Shown here piece after piece: positions 1 to 5,367 of a stretch of DNA of 5,367 bases. The translations under genes were made by a program, and so were the position numbers. How positions within the stretch are numbered: position 1 is the first letter of the stretch; the number at the start of each line of letters is the position of its first letter. Under the pieces are notes generated by a model, which saw only the letters and a program-made list of their open reading frames with translations, was not told the DNA's origin and did not search any database. The stretch comes from JBGQAS01 sp964498605 (GTDB lineage Bacteria; Chloroflexota; Anaerolineae; Anaerolineales; Anaerolineaceae), in assembly GCA_964498605.1 (NCBI GenBank), contig CAZCHK010000099.1, forward strand, positions 1-5,367, read 5' to 3'.

Positions 1-267
1 CGCTTTGATTATGGCTTCAATCTCATATTCTCGTGGTTTCTTTTTAATTGGAAGATGAAAGTGGATGATTGGTTCACACGATTCGTTCACAATTGATGTG
101 ATTACTGATTCGGTAATTGCTCGATCTGGTTCACTTTTTAAAACGCAGAAGCCTGGTTTGATTCTTGTTAGCTGATCTTGAAAAGAAAAAGTATCCCTGT
201 ATCCATAGGGATTTTCAAGTGAATAATCCAGTCCAATTTTGAAATTGTCTACATGATCAGCACGCAT
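1..267 (-). CDS. Unrecognised protein, N-terminal part only (gene runs off the left edge)
   Basis: Reading leftward from an ATG at 267-265, the frame stays open for 89 codons to the window edge, so only the N-terminus is visible. It begins MRADHVDNFKIGLDYSLENP. I do not recognise the family. There is no signal peptide or membrane segment in this part. Around residues 40-75 the pattern is a hydrophobic strand (GFCVLKSEPD), an amphipathic helix and a second strand (PIIHFHLP) followed by a lysine-rich stretch. This looks like a beta-alpha-beta unit of an alpha/beta enzyme, but that is inference. The frame is also open upstream of the ATG, yet the best promoter (289-318) would start RNA near 282, which excludes upstream starts and favours this ATG. 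A weak GGA lies 8 bases before it. The gene is divergent from the SDR-GH57 pair. That it is coding is supported by the uninterrupted frame, the placed promoter and ordinary codon use. Confidence 0.7.
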   Translation of the reverse strand, partial: MRADHVDNFKIGLDYSLENPYGYRDTFSFQDQLTRIKPGFCVLKSEPDRAITESVITSIVNESCEPIIHFHLPIKKKPREYEIEAIIKA

Positions 268-288
268 AGGTATAATCCATAAGAGAAA

Positions 289-318
289 TTTATAGGGTAG
301 TAGCAATTTATGTGCCAA
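289..318 (-). promoter_or_regulatory. Sigma-70-type promoter for the leftward partial gene
   Basis: On the minus strand, TTGGCA (313-318, five of six matches to TTGACA) is followed after 18 bases by TATAAA (289-294, five of six matches to TATAAT). RNA would start near 282, about 15 bases before the ATG at 267. Spacing and placement both fit. The prediction is from consensus only. Confidence 0.55.
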
Positions 319-328
319 TTGATTTGGC
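314..328. promoter_or_regulatory. Possible operator: short dyad between divergent promoters
   Basis: GCCAA (314-318) and TTGGC (324-328) form an inverted repeat around a 5-base centre, with one further matching pair inside. It overlaps the -35 box of the leftward promoter and lies just upstream of the -10 box of the rightward promoter, so a bound regulator could affect both. The arms are short, so chance is a real alternative. Confidence 0.25.
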
Positions 329-335
329 GATCCTC

Positions 336-344
336 TGCTATAAT
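336..344 (+). promoter_or_regulatory. Extended -10 promoter for the SDR-GH57 pair
   Basis: TGCTATAAT at 336-344 is a perfect extended -10 element (TGn followed by TATAAT). Such elements need little or no -35; a poor TTGATT lies at 319-324 with a short 14-base spacer. The A of the SDR start codon is at 354, leaving only 9 bases after the box, so the predicted transcription start falls at about 351-354. This points to a leaderless or almost leaderless mRNA, in line with no Shine-Dalgarno before that ATG. Confidence 0.55.
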
Positions 345-353
345 CCCTTCTCG

Positions 354-1262
354 ATGTTATTAATTACCGGAGGAACCGGTTTTGTAGGTCGACACCTTAT
401 CCCAATATTGGTACGGCAGGGAATACCTGTGCGACTATTAATTCGACCATCTGCTGACACTCCTCAAATACCGAAAGGAGTATCTGTCGAAGTAGCAGTT
501 AGCAATATAACGGACCAGAGGGGGATTCGGGCAGCGCTTAAAGGGGTTGAAGGGGTGATACATCTAGTTAGCACAGAACGTAATGGCAGCAATGCCGAAT
601 TTAATCATGTGGATATTGAGGGAGCGCGCAACCTGGTAGACGCGATCAGGAACACAAAGAAAATTCCCATTTACTACTTAAGCCACTTGAAGGCAACGCG
701 AACTTCAGCATACCCATATTTGAAGACAAAAGCAATCATTGAAGGATTGATTCAAAGTTCAGATTTACCATTTGTAATTTTGCGCTCCGCGATCATGTTT
801 GGCCAAGGAGATCAATTTACTTACCCATTAAAAAAAGCCATGCAAAGAATGCCATTCATTTTTGGTATTCCTGAAAGGGGGAAATCACTACTCCAACCGA
901 TATCTGTCATGGACATCGTTAATTGTCTGGGGTTGTGCATTAATGACCCGTCATATAGAATGCAAGTGATTGAAGTGGGTGGGTTGGAGTATTTCGCATA
1001 CAAACGGATCGTTGATATCGTAATGTCGCAATTTAGATTAAAACGAAGAATTGTGAACATTTCTCCAATACTGTTGCGAAACTTGAGTTTCTTATCCGAA
1101 CAGTTATTTGACCGTGCTGTCATTCCATATAATTTTTGGGATTATTTAGCAGAAAACCGCATATGCGCACTGGATTCAGTCACTACGCATTTTGGGATCA
1201 TTCCCTCTCGGTTTGAATATTCCTTAGGCTATTTAATAAAATCAAATCCTAAAGAGGTTTAA
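354..1262 (+). CDS. Atypical SDR family NAD(P)-binding protein (NDUFA9/NmrA-like)
   Basis: A 302-residue protein of the extended/atypical short-chain dehydrogenase family, normal in length. The dinucleotide-binding glycine motif TGGTGFVG is at residues 5-12, right behind the first strand (MLLI). Further family landmarks are HLV at 70-72, VDIEGARNLVDA at about 86-97, a YLKTK string at 122-126 that fits the YxxxK pair, LRSAIMFGQGD at 143-153 and the QP-VMD stretch near 182-187. The pattern is closest to the NDUFA9-like/NmrA-like proteins, which often bind NAD(P)H in electron-transport or sugar-nucleotide-like settings. The substrate cannot be read from sequence. It has no signal peptide and is probably cytoplasmic. 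The frame is open back to a GTG at 312, but that would put 14 unrelated residues before the Rossmann strand and place the -10 box inside the gene; I choose ATG 354. Its stop overlaps the start of the GH57 gene by one base, so the two are an operon. A general sugar-nucleotide epimerase is the main alternative. Confidence 0.88.
   Translation: MLLITGGTGFVGRHLIPILVRQGIPVRLLIRPSADTPQIPKGVSVEVAVSNITDQRGIRAALKGVEGVIHLVSTERNGSNAEFNHVDIEGARNLVDAIRNTKKIPIYYLSHLKATRTSAYPYLKTKAIIEGLIQSSDLPFVILRSAIMFGQGDQFTYPLKKAMQRMPFIFGIPERGKSLLQPISVMDIVNCLGLCINDPSYRMQVIEVGGLEYFAYKRIVDIVMSQFRLKRRIVNISPILLRNLSFLSEQLFDRAVIPYNFWDYLAENRICALDSVTTHFGIIPSRFEYSLGYLIKSNPKEV
1251..1257 (+). promoter_or_regulatory. Ribosome binding site of the GH57 gene
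   Basis: AAAGAGG lies inside the last codons of the SDR gene, with 4 bases before the ATG at 1262. The spacing is slightly short. With the TAATG stop/start overlap, it supports reinitiation or coupled translation and fixes the start of the downstream gene. Confidence 0.6.
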
Positions 1263-2671
1263 TGGATGCATTGTGTATACATGGGCATTTTTATCAACCA
1301 AGTCGCTTTGACCCTTTCACAGATGCAATTCCTGACGAGATTGGTGCAGCTCCATATAAAAACTGGAACGAAAAGATTAATGCTAATTGCTACTACCCAA
1401 ATGCAAGATTAGGGAATTTTTCACAGCTGAGTTTTGATATCGGACCAACGCTTTGGAGGTGGCTGGAAAAATTTGTCCCTGAAACATACCGTCTGATCGT
1501 CAGCCAGGAACAGGAGGTATTTTTTAAATACGGGGTATCAAACTGCCTAGCTCAACCGTATCATCACACCATCCTTCCTTTAGGTACTCGGGAAGATAAG
1601 ATTACCCAAATTCGCTGGGGTATCCTGGATTATCAGCACAGACTGGGTCATCCTCCACAAGGGATATGGTTGCCAGAAACTGCTGTTGATCAAGAAACGG
1701 TTGAGATTCTTATTCAGGAAGGAATTCAATTCACTATCCTGGCACCATGGCAAATTGAGAACTTTATCGATAATCAGCCAATACTTGTGGAACAAAATAA
1801 CGGGAAAATCACAGTATTCCCGTTTCACAAAGATATCAGCGCGAGTTTTTCGTTTGATTCGTCCAAGACAACCAATGCAGATCGGTTTTGCTTTTGGTTA
1901 TCGAAGAACAGGCATCTTTGGAGAAATGGGCAATTGCCGATCATCGCGACTGATGGAGAGTTATACGGTCATCATCAACCTTTTCGAGATTATTTCTTAC
2001 AGCAACTATTTAACGTTTCCTTGCAGCAAATAAATGTAACAGCAATATTTCCGGCTTTGTGGTTGGAGGATCATGTAGTCAATGCAAGAGGAAAGTTGAT
2101 CGCAAACACATCCTGGAGCTGCCCCCATGGGGTTGATCGATGGAAGGGACCCTGCGATTGCACCAGTAGAGGAGAATGGAAAAAATTCCTGAGAGAAGGA
2201 TTAGCAAAATTAGCAGAAGAAATTGATAGGATATTTGTTGAAAAAATGTCCCTCTTTTGCGTTCACCCTTTTAATCTTCGTCATGATTATATTAAGGTAA
2301 TTGATGGGATTTTTCCGCTCGCAGAACTGCTGGCTCAACACGGCTGCAAAATCAAAAATCAGGACAATCTTCGCACGATCTCTCTTCTGCTAGAGGCACA
2401 GAAAGAAAGGCAAAGAATGTTCACCTCGTGCGGATGGTTTTTTGATGATTTTGCGCGGATTGAACCCGTGAACAATATCAAGTATGCCGCAAAGGCAATC
2501 CAGCTTGTCAGGATGGCAACCGGCTGCGATTTATCTGAACAGGCAATCATTTTTCTGAAGGATGTACAAAGCTGGGGCTCAAAACTAAATGGCGGGGATG
2601 TATTCCTTCAGCAATACAAAAGAGCGTTCACGAAATTAAAAAAACCTGGGGTCAAAACCCAAGTTTTTTAA
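1262..2671 (+). CDS. Glycoside hydrolase family 57 protein with DUF3536-like C-terminal part
   Basis: A 469-residue predicted cytoplasmic enzyme, probably acting on alpha-glucans such as glycogen or malto-oligosaccharides; the exact substrate is not readable. The GH57 landmarks are in order: HGHFYQP at residues 7-13 (motif 1), GIWLPETAVD at 134-143 with Glu139 in the position of the catalytic nucleophile, and ATDGELYGHH at 229-238 with Asp231 as the likely general acid. After these come SWSCPHGVDRW (284-294) with Cys298 and Cys300, then TSCGWFFDD (388-396) and a KYAAKAIQL helix (407-415), all typical of DUF3536 proteins. The C287/C298/C300 and H289 cluster could bind a metal or form a structural site. 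As I recall, relatives with DUF3536 are commonly much longer, about 800 residues; this one is compact, with a short link between CYYPNAR and LSFDIGPTL. The catalytic residues are present, so it is not evidently broken. It starts on ATG in the TAATG overlap with the SDR gene, and its last codons double as a terminator hairpin. Confidence 0.88.
   Translation: MDALCIHGHFYQPSRFDPFTDAIPDEIGAAPYKNWNEKINANCYYPNARLGNFSQLSFDIGPTLWRWLEKFVPETYRLIVSQEQEVFFKYGVSNCLAQPYHHTILPLGTREDKITQIRWGILDYQHRLGHPPQGIWLPETAVDQETVEILIQEGIQFTILAPWQIENFIDNQPILVEQNNGKITVFPFHKDISASFSFDSSKTTNADRFCFWLSKNRHLWRNGQLPIIATDGELYGHHQPFRDYFLQQLFNVSLQQINVTAIFPALWLEDHVVNARGKLIANTSWSCPHGVDRWKGPCDCTSRGEWKKFLREGLAKLAEEIDRIFVEKMSLFCVHPFNLRHDYIKVIDGIFPLAELLAQHGCKIKNQDNLRTISLLLEAQKERQRMFTSCGWFFDDFARIEPVNNIKYAAKAIQLVRMATGCDLSEQAIIFLKDVQSWGSKLNGGDVFLQQYKRAFTKLKKPGVKTQVF
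2639..2669. terminator. Bidirectional intrinsic terminator shared by the GH57 gene and eno
   Basis: An A-tract and a T-tract flank an inverted repeat: AAAAAAC then TGGG (2639-2650) pairs with CCCA then GTTTTTT (2658-2669) around a 7-base loop. The rightward RNA has one C-A mismatch at 2646/2662 and ends in U6. The leftward RNA has a G-U wobble at that pair, so a continuous 12-pair stem, followed by U7. The hairpin lies wholly within the last codons of the GH57 gene and begins 15 bases after the eno stop. It should therefore end eno transcripts best and stop rightward ones right at the GH57 stop codon. Confidence 0.8.
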
Positions 2672-2684
2672 TCTGGATTACATG

Positions 2685-3977
2685 TTATTTGTGGCGGATT
2701 GCCGCCCATCCCGCATATCTTGCCTGGTCACCCAATTCTGATTCAATGCGAATTAATTGATTATATTTCGCAACTCGTTCTGATCGTGCCGGAGCTCCTG
2801 TTTTGATTTGACCCATATTTAACGCAACGGCTAGATCTGCAATGGTCGAGTCTTCAGTTTCACCGGATCGATGCGAGGTGACCGTTCGCCAGCCATTTCT
2901 GTGGCATGTCTCAACAGCCTCAATAGTTTCAGTTAGGCTTCCTATTTGGTTCAATTTCACAAGAAGCGCATTACAGGCGTTTTCTGAAATTGCTCTTCGA
3001 ATCCTCTGAGTATTTGTGACAAGCAGGTCATCACCCACAATTTGAATTTTCCCCCCCGCTTTTTCTGTTAATTGTTTCCAGCCTCCCCAATCATCCTGTG
3101 CCAACCCGTCTTCGATAGAAACGATGGGATATTGATTTGCCCAGTCAAGCCAGAAATCCACCATTTCCGTGGACGTGAATTTTTTCCCTTCTTTTCTAAG
3201 GTTATAAAGTTTGTTCTTTTCGTCATAAAATTCTGAAGCAGCTGGGTCGAGGGCTATAGCAACATCCGTGCCACTTTTAAAACCCGCGTTATCTATTGCT
3301 TCTAGGATTAACTCAATCGCTTCAGAATTTGCCTTGAGAGGTGGGGCAAAACCACCTTCATCGCCAACCAGGGAGACATAACCATGGCTGTTAAGCACAG
3401 ATTTTAATGCATGATATATCTCTGCACCCCACCTCACGCCTTCCCCAAAGGAAGATGCACCGAAAGGCATCACCATGAACTCTTGAGCGTCAGTAGATTG
3501 CCAGTTTGTGTGTGCGCCGCCATTCAGGATGTTCATCATCGGTACAGGCATGATGTGCGCGTATACTCCACCGATATACCTGTATAACGGCAACTCGACA
3601 GAATTTGCGGCAGCTTTTGCGATCGCCAAGCTTACACCCAGAATTGCGTTTGCGCCAAATTTTGATTTATTTGGTGTTCCATCTGAGTTGATCATCAATT
3701 CGTCTATTGCTTTCTGCTCAGTGGCATCCCATCCAATCAGGATCTCAGCTATCGTTGTGTTGATTGTCTCAACAGCTTTAAGTACACCTTTGCCATTGTA
3801 TCTGGACTTATCGTGATCACGTAGCTCGAGCGCCTCATGAATACCTGTTGAAGCGCCTGAAGGTACTGCTGCACGACCGTGACTGCCGTCGGCCAAGGTG
3901 ATTTCAACCTCAACAGTTGGATTACCGCGCGAATCCAATATTTCCTGACCAAATATATCAATTATTGTAGAGTCCAT
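2685..3977 (-). CDS. eno: Enolase (phosphopyruvate hydratase)
   Basis: A complete 430-residue enolase, the usual bacterial length. It interconverts 2-phosphoglycerate and phosphoenolpyruvate in glycolysis and gluconeogenesis, in the cytoplasm, with two Mg ions. The N-terminal capping domain carries SRGNPTVEVE (16-25) and the mobile loop SGAST (40-44). The barrel shows NGGAH (152-156, His156), QEFMVMP with Glu166, VGDEGGFAP with Glu207, metal ligands Asp244, Glu289 (SIEDGL) and Asp316 (GDDLLVTN), Lys341 (LLVKLNQIGS), the SHRSGETED motif (368-376) and Lys392 (GQIKTGAP). All catalytic and metal residues are present. The loop between His156 and Glu166 reads TNWQSTDAQ, differing from the DNNVDIQ type of Escherichia coli. 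The start is fixed by AAAGGA at 3985-3990, 7 bases before the ATG. It lies 66 bases after pyrG on the same strand with no terminator between, so cotranscription is likely along with a weak promoter of its own. Confidence 0.98.
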   Translation of the reverse strand: MDSTIIDIFGQEILDSRGNPTVEVEITLADGSHGRAAVPSGASTGIHEALELRDHDKSRYNGKGVLKAVETINTTIAEILIGWDATEQKAIDELMINSDGTPNKSKFGANAILGVSLAIAKAAANSVELPLYRYIGGVYAHIMPVPMMNILNGGAHTNWQSTDAQEFMVMPFGASSFGEGVRWGAEIYHALKSVLNSHGYVSLVGDEGGFAPPLKANSEAIELILEAIDNAGFKSGTDVAIALDPAASEFYDEKNKLYNLRKEGKKFTSTEMVDFWLDWANQYPIVSIEDGLAQDDWGGWKQLTEKAGGKIQIVGDDLLVTNTQRIRRAISENACNALLVKLNQIGSLTETIEAVETCHRNGWRTVTSHRSGETEDSTIADLAVALNMGQIKTGAPARSERVAKYNQLIRIESELGDQARYAGWAAIRHK

Positions 3978-3984
3978 GCCGTTA

Positions 3985-3990
3985 TCCTTT
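3985..3990 (-). promoter_or_regulatory. Ribosome binding site of eno
   Basis: On the minus strand AAAGGA (3990-3985) sits 7 bases before the ATG at 3977. This is a strong Shine-Dalgarno with ideal spacing, as expected for a highly translated glycolytic gene. Confidence 0.8.
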
Positions 3991-4007
3991 GAAAAATTAT
4001 TCCTGCT

Positions 4008-4036
4008 AGTATAACCGAATTGAACACATTTAATAA
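4008..4036 (-). promoter_or_regulatory. Weak promoter candidate for eno
   Basis: Minus-strand TATACT (4008-4013, five of six) has a poor TTATTA (4031-4036, three of six) 17 bases upstream. RNA would start near 4001, giving a leader of about 24 bases that contains the ribosome binding site. It lies between the pyrG stop and the eno start and could boost eno over pyrG readthrough. The weak -35 keeps confidence low. Confidence 0.35.
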
Positions 4037-4043
4037 TCCGTTT

Positions 4044-5367
4044 TTATTTTTGTGCATGTTCACATGCGGCTTTCATGAATTCCTTGAACAAAGGATGGGG
4101 TTGGTTCGGCCTCGAAAGGAACTCGGGGTGGAATTGAGTACCCACCATGAAGGGGTGTCCTTTCAACTCCGCGATTTCAACCAGTAACCCGTTTGGAGAT
4201 AAACCAGAGAATACCATGCCTTTTTCTTCAAAAGACTTGCGGTATTCATTATTGAATTCAAAGCGATGCCTGTGTCTCTCTTGAATAAAATCACACTTGT
4301 ACGCTTTGTGTGCTTTACTGCCAGAAATCAGGTGGCATGGGTAGAGTCCCAACCTCATCGTCCCGCCTTTATCTGTTATTTGTTGCTGTTCCGGAAGAAG
4401 GTCGATTACGGGGTGAGTCGTTGCATGATCGAATTCTGTTGAGTTCGCATCATCCGTGGAAAAAATGTACCGGGCGAATTCCACAACCATCAATTGCATT
4501 CCTAGGCACAGTCCAAAATACGGAACACGGTTCTCGCGGGCATAACGTGCGGCTTGTATTTTTCCCTCGACACCTCGACTGCCAAAACCTCCTGGAACCA
4601 CAATCCCATCGACTTTGTTGATAATTTCCCACGCTTTCCCCTTTTCAAGGTCCGCTGAATGAATCCAATCGATTTCGAGTTCGACCTCCAAAGCTAATCC
4701 AGCATGGATAAGAGCTTCTCTCACGCTCATGTACGCGTCGTGTAATTCCACGTATTTGCCCACAATGGCCACGCGAATTTTCTTTTTTTTCTTTTTGACA
4801 ACCCTCACTAAATTGGTCCAGTCCTCCCAATTTGGGGTTCTTTTGGGTGTTATGGAAAAACGCTCGAGAATAAACTCCGCGACATTTAGTTTTTCCAATA
4901 TCAATGGAACCTCAAATAGAATGGGGTTAGTCTCCATAGGTATAACCGCCCTTCGCTCGACATCACAGAATTGTGAAATCTTTTCGCACAAGTACTCGTC
5001 TATGGGCTGATCAGATCGAGCTACGATCATATCGGGAGTTATACCGATGGAACGTAGTTCGCGAACCGAATGTTGTGTGGGTTTTGTTTTGATCTCATTT
5101 GTCGCCCCGATGAATGGAAGCCAGGTGACGTGAATGTACAATGTGTTTTCGCGGCCTAAATCGCTGCGTAATTGCCTGAGCGCTTCAAGAAAAGGAAGAC
5201 TTTCAATATCGCCGACAGTACCACCAACCTCCACAAGAACAATTTCCGCGTTCGTGACTTTTGCAACATTGGTTATCCGATGCTTAATTTCATTAGTAAT
5301 GTGGGGTATTACCTGAATCGTCCCACCCAGATAGTCGCCGCGGCGTTCCCGACCGATAACTTCCGCA
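4044..5367 (-). CDS. pyrG: CTP synthase, lacking its N-terminus at the right edge
   Basis: The visible 440 residues (codons from 5366 down to the TAA at 4044) cover all but about the first 90-95 of a usual 535-550. The enzyme makes CTP from UTP, ATP and glutamine in the cytoplasm. In the synthetase domain are RRGDYLGGTIQVIPHITN (residues 8-25 of the fragment), VEVGGTVGDIES (45-56) with Glu46 at the metal-ligand position, and KTKPTQHSV (93-101). A lysine run (191-196) precedes the glutaminase domain, which starts around VAIVGKYVELHDAY (199-212). That domain has PGGFGSRG (258-265), GLCLGMQ with nucleophile Cys287, the RHRHRFE segment near 364-370, and QFHPEF with His413 and Glu415 completing the triad. 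Reading must continue upstream of 5234: the GTG there is an internal Val in LVEVGG, not a start. The gene is intact so far as seen. Eno follows 66 bases downstream, the same order as in Escherichia coli. See the separate entry for a possible frameshift signal at the domain junction. Confidence 0.97.
   Translation of the reverse strand, partial: AEVIGRERRGDYLGGTIQVIPHITNEIKHRITNVAKVTNAEIVLVEVGGTVGDIESLPFLEALRQLRSDLGRENTLYIHVTWLPFIGATNEIKTKPTQHSVRELRSIGITPDMIVARSDQPIDEYLCEKISQFCDVERRAVIPMETNPILFEVPLILEKLNVAEFILERFSITPKRTPNWEDWTNLVRVVKKKKKKIRVAIVGKYVELHDAYMSVREALIHAGLALEVELEIDWIHSADLEKGKAWEIINKVDGIVVPGGFGSRGVEGKIQAARYARENRVPYFGLCLGMQLMVVEFARYIFSTDDANSTEFDHATTHPVIDLLPEQQQITDKGGTMRLGLYPCHLISGSKAHKAYKCDFIQERHRHRFEFNNEYRKSFEEKGMVFSGLSPNGLLVEIAELKGHPFMVGTQFHPEFLSRPNQPHPLFKEFMKAACEHAQK
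4734..4806 (-). promoter_or_regulatory. Candidate -1 frameshift signal inside pyrG (hypothesis)
   Basis: In the sense (minus) direction the parts are, in order: GAGGG (4806-4802), resembling a Shine-Dalgarno; 13 bases; A_AAA_AAG in the reading frame (4788-4782), within codons AAA AAG AAA AAA AAG AAA; 6 bases; then CGCGT (4775-4771), which can pair with ACGCG (4738-4734). Inside that closing stem are two small hairpins, GCC/GGC (4769-4758) and CGTG/CACG (4752-4739). This copies the layout of the dnaX frameshift site. A -1 shift would read 45 more residues to a TGA at 4647-4645. The stems are short and Lys-rich linkers are common, so function is unproven. Confidence 0.3.

Noticed and set aside
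271..276. Second perfect TATAAT on the plus strand
   Set aside because: It has no -35 at a good distance and no TG extension, and it sits next to the start of the leftward gene. The site at 336-344 is better, though this one remains a possible minor promoter.
312..353. Upstream GTG start that would add 14 residues to the SDR protein
   Set aside because: The added residues precede the Rossmann strand with no family counterpart, no good Shine-Dalgarno is correctly spaced before the GTG, and the extended -10 box would lie inside the coding region.
821..1123. 100-codon minus-strand open frame opposite the SDR gene
   Set aside because: Low-complexity shadow with no motif or promoter support.
1686..2033. 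115-codon plus-strand open frame inside the GH57 gene
   Set aside because: It lies over the strongly supported GH57 catalytic motifs and its translation shows no family-like pattern; treated as a shadow.
3508..3816. 102-codon plus-strand open frame opposite eno
   Set aside because: Antisense shadow of conserved enolase barrel sequence.
3993..4015. Small TTAT/ATAA hairpin followed by T's between pyrG and eno as a terminator
   Set aside because: Only four weak A-T pairs with a 10-base loop; too unstable to terminate.
4310..4621. 103-codon plus-strand open frame opposite pyrG
   Set aside because: Antisense to the conserved glutaminase domain, with no recognisable motif and no placed start signals.
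5232..5234. GTG as the start of CTP synthase
   Set aside because: The frame continues to the window edge with conserved CTP synthase sequence (RRGDYLG, VIPHITN), so this is an internal valine.

Overview
The window holds five protein genes or gene pieces packed with almost no free space. On the minus strand at the left edge is the first 89 codons of an unrecognised gene (1-267). Reading right from the divergent intergenic region is a tightly coupled pair: an atypical SDR (NDUFA9/NmrA-like) NAD(P)-binding protein (354-1262) and a compact glycoside hydrolase family 57 protein with a DUF3536-like C-terminal part (1262-2671). Converging on them from the right are enolase (eno, 2685-3977, complete) and CTP synthase (pyrG, 4044 to the right edge, lacking roughly its first 90-95 residues). 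No RNA gene, mobile element, CRISPR array or prophage signal was seen.

Organism: a bacterium. The pyrG-eno neighbourhood is widespread, so it says little. The style of the SDR, the GH57/DUF3536 protein and the enolase loop (a Trp-containing variant before the conserved QEF) recall Chloroflexota such as Anaerolineae. This is an impression from family memory, not a demonstrated placement. Codon use looks uniform, so nothing suggests recent transfer.

Control signals: the 86-base divergent region (268-353) holds a good sigma-70-type promoter for the leftward gene and an extended -10 box (TGCTATAAT) only 9 bases before the ATG of the SDR gene. That spacing suggests a leaderless or nearly leaderless mRNA. 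A short dyad lies between the two promoters. The SDR stop and the GH57 start share one base (TAATG) behind a good Shine-Dalgarno, so translation is probably coupled. The convergent pairs share a hairpin flanked by A- and T-tracts that lies inside the last codons of the GH57 gene and can act in both directions; it pairs better in the eno direction. Enolase has its own strong ribosome binding site and a weak promoter candidate, but no terminator separates it from pyrG.

The most interesting signal is inside pyrG. At the junction between the synthetase and glutaminase domains, a run of six lysine codons contains an in-frame A_AAA_AAG heptamer, the slippery sequence of Escherichia coli dnaX. A Shine-Dalgarno-like GAGGG lies 13 bases upstream and a possible paired structure starts 6 bases downstream. 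A -1 shift would give a synthetase-domain-only protein with a 45-residue tail. This is a hypothesis; lysine-rich linkers can produce such strings by chance.
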